NCBI GenBank assembly: GCA_015680685.1
Contig: MNCI01036682.1
Span: 62,001-126,000 of the forward strand
Length of the DNA stretch: 64,000 nt
Direction: 5' to 3'
Origin: Gnetum montanum
Taxonomy: Eukaryota > Streptophyta > Gnetopsida > Gnetales > Gnetaceae
Under the pieces are notes generated by a model. The model did no database searches, had not been told where the DNA came from, and saw nothing but the letters and a program-made list of their open reading frames with translations. Both the position numbers and the translations under genes were made by a program. Shown here piece by piece: positions 11,560 to 21,691 of the stretch; the stretch's first letter is position 1; every line of letters starts with the position of its first letter.

Positions 11560-11564
11560 CTAAT
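11560..11564. repeat. Target-site duplication CTAAT, right copy
   Basis: Identical to 2412-2416. Confidence 0.85.
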
Positions 11565-12661
11565 GTATCAAGAATTCCAGATTCTGATTAGGAGCATAAT
11601 TAGTTGTATGCATATTGATAATGGAATAAATCCATCGACCTTTCATAGCTTCAATGTTTGAAGGCCATGAGGACCTTAATGTTGTTGGATCAACATCTTC
11701 TAGGTTGAACTTTTTTATCATAGAAACATAAAACATAGGATGATATTTTGTCAGATATGCTAGCAATAGTAATGTTTATGTGACTTGGTTTACATGAGCA
11801 AGGACTTTGGAAGGCTCATCATAATGCCTCAAAAACTTCTGACTTACCCTCTTCTTTAGCTTCATCTATTTTAGATAACCCATCTTTAAAAAAACACTCA
11901 CTCTCTAATATCAAACTCTAATAGTCTCCACTTGCTATCAACATAATTTTTCATATGATGTATAGACTTCTCCAAGTATAGCCTGGCCACATGTATATGA
12001 TTCATTCAAGATTTCACAAGCTCATCAGCTAAATGATTTAGACCTCAATGTAAGGTTTCCATCAATTGATATTGATGGTTATCTTCCTAAGGCTAAATTT
12101 TCTAGAAAGAATCTTATGGTTGAGGTCTTCTAAATGTTTTAGCTAAACTAAGTCATAGACAACATAGTCATCTAGTTTATTTGATCAAACTAGATGAAAT
12201 GCCTCAAGTACTCTTTCAAGACCTTGTTCATCCATTACATTTATTCATTTGTTTGGGAATGGTACCTTGAAGACATCCACAACTTCACTTCCATCATTTC
12301 AAATAACTTCTACTAAAAATCCCCCATGAATTGGGAATCTCAATTAAAATATAATTCTTTAAAATAGTGAACCACATGGTCAAAGAACAAGAATGTCATA
12401 TTTTAAGCCATGCAAGGTTTGAGGTACATAATGAAAATGACATACTTCGAGACTTGTTCACAACTATAAGGATGCTAGAAAGTCCATGTACTATGTAGAG
12501 CCCAATGACAAAATCCATAAAAATAGTTGCCCATGGAAGTTTTAGGATTTCCAAGAGGTGGAGCAAGGTACCTAGTATCTCATTGTAACTTTTGTCTTAT
12601 TGGCAAACCAAGTAGCTCACAAAATTTGCCATATTTACCTCCTAATTTAGCTAGTAGAAAC
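11565..12661 (-). pseudogene. Old gypsy integrase remnant (third family), part 1
   Basis: The minus strand carries decayed integrase text unlike the two main families: LTKYHPMFYVSMIKKF at 11766-11700 (the C-terminal H-P-F-H-V-S motif), SSRYHSQTNE near 12290 (the YHPQTDGQTE block), and MDFVIGLY and MANFVSYLVCQ near 12500-12630 (core start and zinc finger). It resembles chromovirus-type integrases. It is cut at its zinc finger by the solo LTR that begins at 12662 and resumes at 14386. Confidence 0.65.
12657..12661. repeat. Target-site duplication GAAAC, left copy
   Basis: Immediately left of the solo LTR and identical to 14381-14385. Confidence 0.85.
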
Positions 12662-12886
12662 TGAAACACCACCAAATTTGGAGCTTTTGAGTCTTAACTA
12701 AAAATTTGGCTAAGTGTCAAAACTTGGCAAATTTTGTCTAAGTGTTGAGACTATGCTCCCACTATTGGGACTACACTCCAGAGCATCAACGTAGTTGACA
12801 CTAATAGCCAAGATTTGCAAAATTTTTCTAAGTGTCAATAGCAGCTGCAAATTTTCCTAAGTATCCTAACTACACTCTCCCCCTTG

Positions 12887-12904
12887 TGCTACACTCTAGA
12901 GTGT
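12887..12904. repeat. 18-bp palindrome in the solo LTR
   Basis: CTACACTCTAGAGTGTAG is perfectly self-complementary. It is a variant of the palindrome at 13181-13200. Confidence 0.8.
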
Positions 12905-13180
12905 AGTTAGCCTTAGGATGACAAGTTTGCAAATTTTTATAAGTGTCAAGCAAGAGGCTACTAAGCATGTATGGGATGGACAAAATAGTTTGGTAGATTT
13001 TCTAACTTTTGGTGTTACGCTATAGAGTGTAGCTAGCGTAGTCTACATGCAGGCATCAATTTTGCAAGATTTTTCTAAGTTGTTGGGCTACGCTCTCCCT
13101 ACTAGGACTATGCTCTAAAGCGTAGTTAGCATAGCTAGCAATAAACTTCACTTTTTTGCAAGATTTTCCTAACCCCTTAA

Positions 13181-13200
13181 GCTACGCTCTAGAGCGTAGC
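13181..13200. repeat. Perfect 20-bp palindrome in the Tat-like LTR
   Basis: GCTACGCTCTAGAGCGTAGC is a perfect dyad followed by TAGCGTAG. Imperfect relatives recur about every 70-150 bp at 12700-13210 and in the U3 half of the other Tat-like LTRs. Confidence 0.85.
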
Positions 13201-13617
13201 TAGCGTAGCCATGCAGAACTACCTTCAAAAGCCTCCAGAACTCAGCACCGGCTTGCATCTCAGTGTCAACATTTCTTCGGCAAGCAAGATCAGCAAGTTT
13301 TGTCTCATTTGCATCCCCCATTTTCCCCTAAGATGTACTTGCACTTGACACCACTTAGAAAAGTGGCAGCATAGTCCCAAAGCGTAGTCTCTAAAACTGT
13401 ACTATTTTGCACTATTTGCAAGTACCTTGTGGTCTATTCGACACTCTCACATGCAGTCTTGGTAGCATAGTCACAATCTAATAATTTCACAAGGTCCATT
13501 GGAGCACACCAATAGAACACTATTTTGCTCCACTGGGAGAATAGCTAGGATTAGCGTAGTCCCAACTATCCCTCTACCACATGGTGCCCGATCTGCGACT
13601 CACGGTAAACTTAACCC

Positions 13618-13625
13618 TATAAATA
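13618..13625 (+). promoter_or_regulatory. TATA box of the Tat-like solo LTR
   Basis: TATAAATA in the LTR's sense orientation, about 0.96 kb from its start. The same box is found, inverted, at 27119-27126 in LTR-a. Confidence 0.6.
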
Positions 13626-14380
13626 CCCTAGTGCTCCACCTTTTACAAGTTGGCAAATATGAAACGAGGTTGACATTTTGGCATTCCAGTTGGCATTTTC
13701 AAACATTCAACTAGCAAATTTGCTAGCACCCTTGCACTCAAGCACACTTAGCACCTTGGTGAACTTCAAGACCCTAATGGACACTGTTGGACACTGCCCA
13801 GCACAACGCACACCACCGAAGCTCATAGTACACCACAGTAGCCAACCTAGTAGGCTCAGACTTCATGGTGGACGTTAGTCTTCACAGCTAGACACCCTAA
13901 GTGGCAGACATTAGTCTTCATAGCTAGACACCCTAAGACCATGACTACATTGCCTACTATGCTTGTTTGTACAACGTGTACCTCCTCACCTTCTCTTTAC
14001 AATTGACTACACTCCCCCATTTGGGGCAGTGTCATCTTCCCTTTAGCTCGCATTTTGTGCATGTTTCACATTTTTTTGCACATTTTTGGCATTTTACTCA
14101 CATTTTTTCACTGTTCACACATCTATTTGCACGTTCGCACCTCCGTTTTTGCACTTAAAACTTTGACTATGCTAACCTCCGTGAGCACCGCGGACACCAC
14201 ATAGACACCTTAAAACACATTTCAGTGTAACACCTATAAGTCTTAGTTCAATCAACAAGACCATTTTGAGCACCCTGCTCCCATTTTCTAGTAGGCCCTT
14301 ACGCAAGGGTAGGGTCAAGGCTATGCAACTATCGACCTCTCAAAGTACTGTTCCAGCCTCCGATGTTTTCAGTCACTACA

Positions 14381-14385
14381 GAAAC
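14381..14385. repeat. Target-site duplication GAAAC, right copy
   Basis: Identical to 12657-12661. Confidence 0.85.
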
Positions 14386-14500
14386 CTCTTTCCACAAATG
14401 CCACTATTTTTTTTGTGCCGAAGATGGCTTGCTTAAAGGATGCTATGATATTCATCAATAATTTGAGAATGCAAGGTACCCCAATCTAGAACATAGACTT
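14386..14500 (-). pseudogene. Old gypsy integrase remnant, part 2
   Basis: The minus strand upstream of the solo LTR reads in the same sense as 11565-12661, and ERGFY at the join fits the FYWPGM block before the HHCC finger. Beyond about 14500 I can no longer recognise pol. Confidence 0.4.
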
Positions 14501-17374
14501 AATTTTCCTTGAATATGAGCAGACCATCTACTTTACTAAAATTTGACTCATTGCCACCCTAGACCATCTCAATATATCTCACACCTCTCTCACAAGACTT
14601 GGATTTTTCACAAGATCTCTTATATATACAATTTCAGCTTCTCAATTTTATAATTTAATTCAAGATCTGACTCAATTATTAATCTTCTACATCAAAGATC
14701 TACAATTTCATAAAGATGTAATAAGTTTCTTATTAAAGATTGCTTTGATCTCATATTCAAGCTTAGATAACATGTTTACTTTAGTTTCTTTAAGAATTTC
14801 CTATTTTAAAGTTGCATTTTCATGCATCTTTAATTGTAAGAAGTTGCTCATGCATGTTGTAGAATAGATTTATTTGATTTCTCAATGCTTTTATAAATAT
14901 ATCAATAGACCCATGATTTAGACATTAAGTACAATAAATAGCATCTGCATTTGGAGTAAAATGGCCAAGATTGAAGGAAGATTGCCTAATTAAAAAAATC
15001 GTTTCTTCTTCAATTGTCTAGTATAAATTCCAATGATCCCCACAATTGGAAAAGCAACTTTATGGATTCATATCACCCAGGCAATACCCATCAATAAGTT
15101 TAAATACAAAATCCCACCAAGGGTATCCATCTTATTCAATTTACATGACGCCAAGTGATATGTGAAAATTTTCTCAAATGTAATCAATTTTCTTAATGCT
15201 CCAATAACTTTCAACAACAATGATCAAAAGGATATTGATTTTAATTGATGTGACTGACTTTTGATGAAATTGACTATGTTCAACTGAAAATAAAGCTTCT
15301 ACAAATACTCCGACAAGATTGATATGGCTATGCTATGATTTCAGTTAAGGATGGCACATGTAGCATAGGTCACTTATGGTTATTGACAAGGAATCAATAT
15401 GTATGTTATGGTGGTGCATATAGTACAAGTTGCTTGTGATTGTGTGGCAAGTGAAGTCAACACAAAGGAGTGGATCAATTTGTGGTTAGGTACCTTGGAG
15501 ATATCGAGATGTCCCTTGTTGGGATGCATTGATGAGGCTCCTATCTCAGCCTCATCTAGGGAGTGGAAGAGCATAAGGTAATTCTTATGGATGGTACATG
15601 CTTTAAGAAAGTAGGTACATGCCTAGATAAGCCCTCTAGAAGGCTAGTGGCTTGGGGTTATGGGTTAGCAAGCACTAGCACTAACAGTGAATTAAAGACT
15701 AATAAAAGACTTACACACTTACATCGATTATAGATATGTTAGGTGCCATAGGGGATGCATGACTGAGCATTATTGTTGGCTATGAATTGTTTGGAACACA
15801 ACATGTCATGTGTGAGCAAGTCATTAGGTTATGAGTGTTATGCTTGCAAGCTAGCTTTGCTAGATTATGCGTGTGAGTCTTGATTAGCTTATTGGATATG
15901 GCGTGCTACATGTTGGTTGGCTAGTATGCTTATTAAATGATTTGCATGTGAGTCTTGGTGTTGATGATGACCATTACTTTGCATGGTGATTTATTTGCTT
16001 TGTTGGCTAAATGTGTGCTAACCCTATTGTAACTTGCTCATGTATTCCCCATTTTGATTTGCTTGCTTTGTTGCCTAGATGTGTGTTAACCCTATTGTAG
16101 GTTGCGGATGCATTCCCCACTCTTCTCTTCTAGCATAGTACCTACAAGCTATTCACAATGGATGTATAAAGACTCTATGGAACTTGGAGCATTGAAAACT
16201 AGTAGAACCGAAGGTGGAGATGGTGGCTTGGTTCCTTTGTTCATACCATGTACTTTTGTACCTATTTTCTAAGAAATGGATCATTTTACATGGGTTATAG
16301 GACTCGATAAACTTTGAGCTGCAATGGACATCTTGTACGGTATACATGTTCGTATGTTCTATTCTGTGTTTAGAGTTTTTGGTAGCTGAAGTGGATTGGT
16401 TGATATTTTGTTAGTGATGACTCTTGCATGCGATTATGATTCCATTGATGTATTTAGTAGATGACTCCTACCTAAGCATAGCTTAGGTTACTTCAATGAT
16501 AATCGGAGAACAAACATGAAATTAACATGGAAAGTGAGGCAGTCTTTTGTTCCAAATAAACATTGTCTTAATATTTAAATATTATCCAGAATTACCCTAA
16601 TCCATTCATGTAGGTAAACCATAATAACCATAGGATATAAAGAACCAATGGATTCTTAACACGGTAACCAAGTATAAACAATTATCCGAAAACGTTCAAA
16701 CTTAAATTTTGATATATGATATCTGGGCATAAGTGCTTGATTTATTATATCAACAACACAATTTGTTTCTGTTATGCTACCACCGAGATTTCCATAATAC
16801 TAAAGGTAAATTGGAAATCATCATTAATAATAGATTGTGTTACGCTGGCATGCATCCCAAACATTTGGGGACGCAGAAATCTTTGAAGGTACCCCAAATG
16901 CCAACTACAATATTTTTCCTTTCTTCTAAGTAGCTTCTAAAATGTTTCGTGATCTAAATTGCAATGTAAATTTCCAAAATAGTTCAAGAATCAGAGTCTA
17001 ACAAATTTATCCATAATTTTTAATAGCTTGGAAGGTAATCTGATGTAGAATATCTAAGATAAAGCCATTTCTCCTCTGAAAAGCCATCCCATCCGTAACC
17101 AAGTGTAAGAATGTCTCTGCCTCCTGGAAACTAAAAAATCCTGATAACAGATTGACTTATTAGTTAAGGGATGTAAATTGCATGGTAGTACCTGATGATA
17201 CACAAGACAACGGGAAAAGACTATTAAACCACTTGCAACTGAGAGTTCACAAACAGTTAGGACGATGATTTAAAATCTAACCAAGAAATCTACCCCAACA
17301 CAGACCCGGATTAATTACTATATATACTGTAAAGAACAGTTTAAGATGTCCAATTTCTCAATCATTTTCAACGC
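14501..17374. other. Intergenic sequence, no gene recognised
   Basis: About 2.9 kb without a convincing coding frame, RNA gene or element border. Frames at 15380-15581, 16153-16347 and 16733-16933 are short and featureless. A short tandem duplication lies at 15996-16121. Part of the left half may be further decayed gypsy DNA. Confidence 0.5.
15996..16121. repeat. Imperfect tandem duplication, two units of about 58 bp
   Basis: TGCTTTGTTGGCTAAATGTG...ATTCCCCATT (from 15996) is repeated from 16064 as TGCTTTGTTGCCTAGATGTG...ATTCCCCACT, with AACCCTATTGTA in both. Confidence 0.7.
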
Positions 17375-17380
17375 TTTATT
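17375..17380 (-). terminator. Poly(A) signal of the glycosylase gene
   Basis: Minus-strand AATAAA about 150 bp downstream of the stop codon at 17532. Plausible near-upstream polyadenylation element. Confidence 0.45.
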
Positions 17381-17531
17381 AGCGAAAAGGGATATCCATA
17401 CAACAAATACAGCTACTCACTTTGAAAGCAAACTATGACACGCTCGAGATGCTGTTACATACATTCGCTACAGACATTGAAACTCTATCAAACATACCTC
17501 TGGCACGCACTTACAATTCCTAGGAATAATT

Positions 17532-19393
17532 TCACCAAAAAATAGGGAAAGAGAGAAAATCACATGGTTGCACAGACATGTTCTTTTCTTCCAACAACCT
17601 TTTATTCCCATTATTACCATTCACCCTTGCTGTTCCTTCAAGCTTAACAATATCACATGGTTCCACTTGCATAGGCATGTTCTTGCTTTGAAGATGTCCC
17701 TCTGGGTGCCTTTTGTAACCATTCTTTCCATTACAAAGGTTTGATTTTGCGTCCACTTTTTTCTCATTGGATGCCTTGAGTTTCTGCTGTTCTTTTGCAA
17801 TTGACCTACACTGTTGCCATCTGAAACAGTGAAGTTGATGATCATTGGTGAGCCCAGCAGCCTGCATGAAGGAGTAGATGACCATGGGGCCTACATACCT
17901 AAAGCCCCTTCTCAACAAGTCTTTACTAATGGTTTCTGCCTTTGGGGTCTTTCTTGGGACCTGCTTTGCATATCTATATTTGTTAATGATAGATTTGTGC
18001 CCAACAAATTTCCACAAATAGCTGCTCAGTGATCCAAATTCTTTAACAATCTGCAAAGATAATCATGTCTTGCATTTGTCAGTGAAAGCTGCTCTAGGAA
18101 ATGTAGCATAAGGTAGGCAACTTTGGGACATGATTTCACTTTTACCTTGAGAGTGAGCCTAGCATTGTCTATAATGCCAAGAATTCTTCCTTGGTGAAAG
18201 ATCATGGTCTTATGTGATGTCAATTCAACCACTTTGTCCTCTCCAAACTCTGCAATTACTGCTGGATCAAAATTTTCAAATGCTTCCCTGCAAGTAACCA
18301 TTTTATGATTAAACGCGATTTCAGCTTATTATGTACCTATATAGATGCAAGGTCTTCTATGCTTACAACAAAAAATGCAATTAACATTAGAAACTCGGTT
18401 GCAGGCTTACAACCCAATTAAACACCATATGAAATGTATGAAATTAAATTCTTGTGAGTGAAATTCCAAGGTTTGAAAAAGTCAGCAGGATTAGAGTTTT
18501 GCCAAAAGGAAAAAAGCGTTTCAAGTTGTATCAAGTAAAGGATGCTTAAGAAAGCTCAAAGAACATCCGTTGCTTTTGACCTCAGAGTGATTCTTGCATG
18601 CAAGAGTTCTGACCAACAGTGCTCTGCAAGAGCCCCTGACAACACCAACAGTTCAAACAGCTTCCTGCATCCACAACCGAATAACTATCCATTGACAAAG
18701 TACCTGACATCTCTAATAATAAAGAAAATACGGAATAATTAGCATTCCTTACTTGTCATCATGCACTGGTTCTCCCCATTCTTCATCATGAAATGCAATG
18801 TAAGCAGGATCTACCCATGGCAAATGTTCAATATTGAGACAAGAAAAACCATGAAATGATAGAAAAGCCTCAGTATCATTTGATACATAAAATGTCAATC
18901 CTAAAAAGGCCTAATTTCTGGAGGTGACCCAAAATGTTTAACATCATGATGGATTTAAACCAAAAAAAGGAAAAAAGAAAACGGAAGGAAAGAAAAAGAT
19001 ATATGTACCACTTTTCAGGGTTATCCAAGAACACCTGCTGAAAGAATCTGCTTCTGCCGCTCCCTCAGTGCTCATTCCGGGCTTGAAATCACAGATGGAT
19101 GATGATGAATCTGTGGAGGTATCAGAAAAGTACAAAGCATTATTATTATTATTGACGAGGCCCATTCCAAGACCCTCATTGCCCACATCCGTGTCAGCTC
19201 TGCCTTGAAGATTCTGCCCCATTGCATGCCTGTGCGCCAGCAATTTGTCGTCGGTTAACGACTGCTGCTGCTGCTGAACCCTTTTGCTGCTACTGCGTGC
19301 AGAATTATTAACAGAAACATCATGAACAAACAAATTTGGTGGTTTCCTGCAAAATGGCCTGCAGGGCTTGGAAATGCTTGCAGCAGAGGGCAT
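17532..19393 (-). CDS. DNA-3-methyladenine glycosylase I (TAG-type), five exons, 395 aa
   Basis: Base-excision-repair enzyme that removes 3-methyladenine from alkylated DNA; nuclear or plastid location is not decidable here. Exons on the minus strand: 19393-19009, 18810-18753, 18664-18581, 18287-18146, 18050-17532. All introns are GT-AG and phases match. The enzymatic core is about residues 118-305: RCSWI, then DPAYIAFHDEEWGEPVHDDK, LFELLVLSGALAEHCW, REAFENFDP, IIDNAR, EFGSLSSYLWKF, KAETISKDLLRRGFRYVGP and SFMQAAGLTNDHQLHCF. Cys121, His136, His294 and Cys298 correspond to the zinc ligands of E. coli Tag; Trp165 matches its Trp46. Its Glu38 is Ser157 and its Tyr16 is Phe135 here. The first 117 residues are low-complexity (Gln and Asn runs); the last 90 are Lys/Asn-rich. 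Met at 19393 is the first ATG in an upstream-open frame, so the start is less certain than the core. Confidence 0.93.
18581..18664 (-). other. Exon 3 of the TAG-type glycosylase (84 bp)
   Basis: Acceptor ATGCAG, donor GTCAAA. It encodes KLFELLVLSGALAEHCWSEL and then LHARITLR, joining in frame to REAFENFDP. It supplies the substrate-pocket segment equivalent to E. coli Tag residues 30-55. Confidence 0.92.
18753..18810 (-). other. Exon 2 of the TAG-type glycosylase (58 bp)
   Basis: The acceptor at CCATGGGTAG and donor GTAAGG enclose DPAYIAFHDEEWGEPVHDD, completing Asp129 from exon 1 and passing AA to exon 3 for Lys148. It carries the zinc ligand His136. Confidence 0.92.
19139..19155. repeat. 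ATT microsatellite in exon 1
   Basis: (ATT)n on the plus strand, which encodes the Asn run of the glycosylase N-terminal region. Confidence 0.7.
19258..19278. repeat. CTG/CAG microsatellite in exon 1
   Basis: Short CTG run on the plus strand; on the minus strand it is CAG coding for the QQQQQ tract of the glycosylase. Confidence 0.75.
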
Positions 19394-19535
19394 GGGAGCA
19401 GAGGAAACTTGAACAAACAGTCTCCGGGCACAGGAAAAGCTGGTGTTGTGGGTAGCTCAAATTCTGGCCAGAATTTAAAAGACAGTTTGTGGGTAGTCCT
19501 CAGTCTGTTGCGGGGATTGTGGTGGCAGCTAACTA
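19394..19535 (-). other. Probable 5' leader of the glycosylase gene
   Basis: Between the chosen ATG and the TATA-like site. The reading frame stays open upstream of the ATG for at least 60 bases without another ATG, so part of this could be coding if an upstream exon exists. Confidence 0.35.
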
Positions 19536-19544
19536 CATAAATAA
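19536..19544 (-). promoter_or_regulatory. Candidate TATA box of the glycosylase gene
   Basis: Minus-strand CTTATTTATG lies about 145 bp upstream of the ATG. It is a weak match and only a candidate. Confidence 0.25.
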
Positions 19545-20495
19545 GGCACGGTGGTTATGCCGCTCTCACAGAAAGAGAGAGAATGAGAGGAAGGAAATAT
19601 CGTTGCGATTCTTGTTAGAGGTGACAGTGCCATTTCAACAGAAGGTTGGAGAGAAGTTAGAAAACAAAACAAAAGCGACCCAACACAATTCTGAGAACAT
19701 ACGCCACCAAATTTGTGGAGAAGAGAAGAAGAAATCGGGCAAGATTTGGGCCCCCGGCCGTAACGGCCTGAACATTCTGCTGCTGCTGTTGCTGCTGATT
19801 CTTCTTCTCCTCCTTCTTGTGCTTCCATCGGTTTCTTTCTTACACCAAACCATGGGGCATTGCTGGCAGCAGTAATTATGGTAGAGGCTCTGGATTTGGG
19901 TATGGCTTGCTCAGCTCTGCACCACTGCCATGTTGATTCGGAGTTGGAGTTTTACTACGGAACAGTGTCTAATTATTATTTGTGAAAAACATTTGACACT
20001 GAGTTGTGTTCTGTGTGGTACATGGCCTTCACTTCTTCAATTGACTGTCCTCGGCAAAATACTTTGGTTGGTTGGTTGGTTGGCCAGTGGTCCATCAGAG
20101 AAGGAAGAACATGTAGTAGGGATTACTAGGGTAGGTAGTTTGATTGCAGAACGAGGTCAGAGGTGAGAATTGAGGCGTTGAAAAGGGAGTGGTACAAAGT
20201 ACAGACAAACTTGATCATTATGAGATTGAGACGTTTCGGGGAAGGAGGAGACCTTTCCGTGCAGCAATTGATTGCATAATTAAGATTTGTAGAGTAGGCT
20301 TGATTAGCTTCATTCATGCATGGCATGGCATGTGGATCCTTTCTCCATAGTGCCCTTGAGCGCATAAGTTTGTTGGAACCTCACATAAGTGAAACATAGG
20401 CACACCTCAAGATATATAGTCCAATCATAACTTTATATAACTTAGGATTGCCTATTAAACCTATGACCTCATATGAATAAAAGGGTCACTATTAG
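19545..20495. other. Upstream intergenic region of the glycosylase gene
   Basis: No firm gene. A CTG/CTT-rich stretch at 19775-19825 gives long Leu runs on the plus strand and Ala/Glu runs on the minus strand, so the frames here (to 128 codons) are probably repeat artefacts. GTTGGTTGGTTGGTTGG at 20067-20083 is a short tetranucleotide run. Confidence 0.45.
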
Positions 20496-20822
20496 TCTAG
20501 GTGGGAAGATAGGGACCTACAATCACCTAATGAGACCAAACACTATTGCTAGTTCATCCACATATTATGACATGATCTACTATGATGCTTGTAGATTGTA
20601 TGGTTGGGTGTTAAACACACTTACTATTCATCATTTGGCATTGTTGTTGAGGGTGGTGCTATAGTTTAGTTTAGTCAAGTAGCACTATACATAATCACTA
20701 ATGATGAGTGGCGAGTATGCCAAACACTCAACCATGAGATCTACAAGCATCATAGTGGACTAGCATAATATATAGTATAGATTAGGTGATTGTAGATTAT
20801 TGTCTTTCCACCTAGACCAATG
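20496..20822. repeat. Head-to-head pair of family-1 LTR ends forming a large inverted repeat
   Basis: The left arm (about 20496-20634) ends like a plus-oriented family-1 LTR (GGTTGGGTGTT...TTCATCA). The right arm (about 20703-20822) begins like a minus-oriented one (TGATGAGTGGCGAGTATGCC). The arms are reverse complements over about 120 bp: GTCTAGGTGG.AAGA, CTACAATCACCTAAT and CTATGATGCTTGTAGAT are in both. The spacer is about 68 bp. Confidence 0.75.
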
Positions 20823-21691
20823 TAACACCCTCCTACCCTATCCTAGGTTAGAAAGATATTATATTAGTCTAACTCCCTAGACCTCTAGTCATGGCAATGC
20901 TCTAATGTCAAAACAAGATACTAAGGCTAACAAAGCATAGAAAGAACAATGCTGAACAAATGACAGGTATGTATTATTGTATCATAAGAAGACATGTATG
21001 AGACATGACCTCAAAATAACGATATAAAGAAAATCATATACAAATTGATAACATAGATAAAAAAGCATGGCATAAAGGCTAGATATAACTTAACTTGCAA
21101 CACTGAGCTAGTATATCAAAATATTACTAACTAACCATGAGATATATATGTACCATCTCATAACTAAAATGGTTAAGGAGACAACAAACATATATTTTAG
21201 ACAAGTATAGAGAATATAATAGCTAAAGATCTACTAGCTTGATAAATGGAAGGAGTACAAAACTAATCCAACCAAGGCATACCAAAACAATAACAACATT
21301 CACTACAACATATAATAAATTTTATAATTGCATATCTTAAAACACATATATCTCTATTATGTAGGGTAAACTATATCTAGGATTATAAATCTAAACGTAT
21401 AAGTCATAATGCCAGATTCTAACAACTAGACTAATTGGTACTCTCATTGATCCATAAATAATAAATGAAGCTATGGGGAGGGGATGTTCAAAGCCTGAAA
21501 TAAGTGTAATATAAGTATACCCTAAGATACATAACACATCATTGTCCACTAAAATCAAACCCATGACTTGGAGTTTTCAAATCAAGAGTCTTACCACTAG
21601 ACTAACATCTCATTGTTGATAAATGAAACTATGCCATTATGATATATCATACAAATATCCAAGTATACAATGATTATAATAATACATCCAT
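20823..21691. other. AT-rich spacer, no gene recognised
   Basis: Possibly the rest of the LTR from the right arm of the palindrome or degraded element interior. No long frame, no motif I can name. Confidence 0.4.

Larger units (their letters stand above)
12662..14380 (+). repeat. Solo LTR of the Tat-like family, 1719 bp
   Basis: Begins TGAAACACCACC and ends TTTTCAGTCACTACA. Both ends match, in reverse complement, the ends of the LTR at 26383-28141. Perfect 5-bp GAAAC duplications flank it, and no interior follows. This is the product of recombination between the two LTRs of one insertion. It contains a TATA box at 13618 and a series of CTACGCTCT-type palindromes. ORFs inside it (13499-14158) look incidental. 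Confidence 0.9.

Noticed and set aside
13499-14158. ORFs inside the solo LTR
   Set aside because: Within a delimited LTR, different frames, no counterpart in the other LTR copies.
17621-17845. Second minus-strand frame inside exon 5 of the glycosylase gene
   Set aside because: Alternate frame of the Lys-rich C-terminal exon; the frame carrying the TAG-type motifs is the real one.
19489-19875. 128-codon plus-strand frame upstream of the glycosylase gene
   Set aside because: Its length comes from a CTG/CTT-rich run giving Leu repeats; opposite frames are equally open. No homology recognised.
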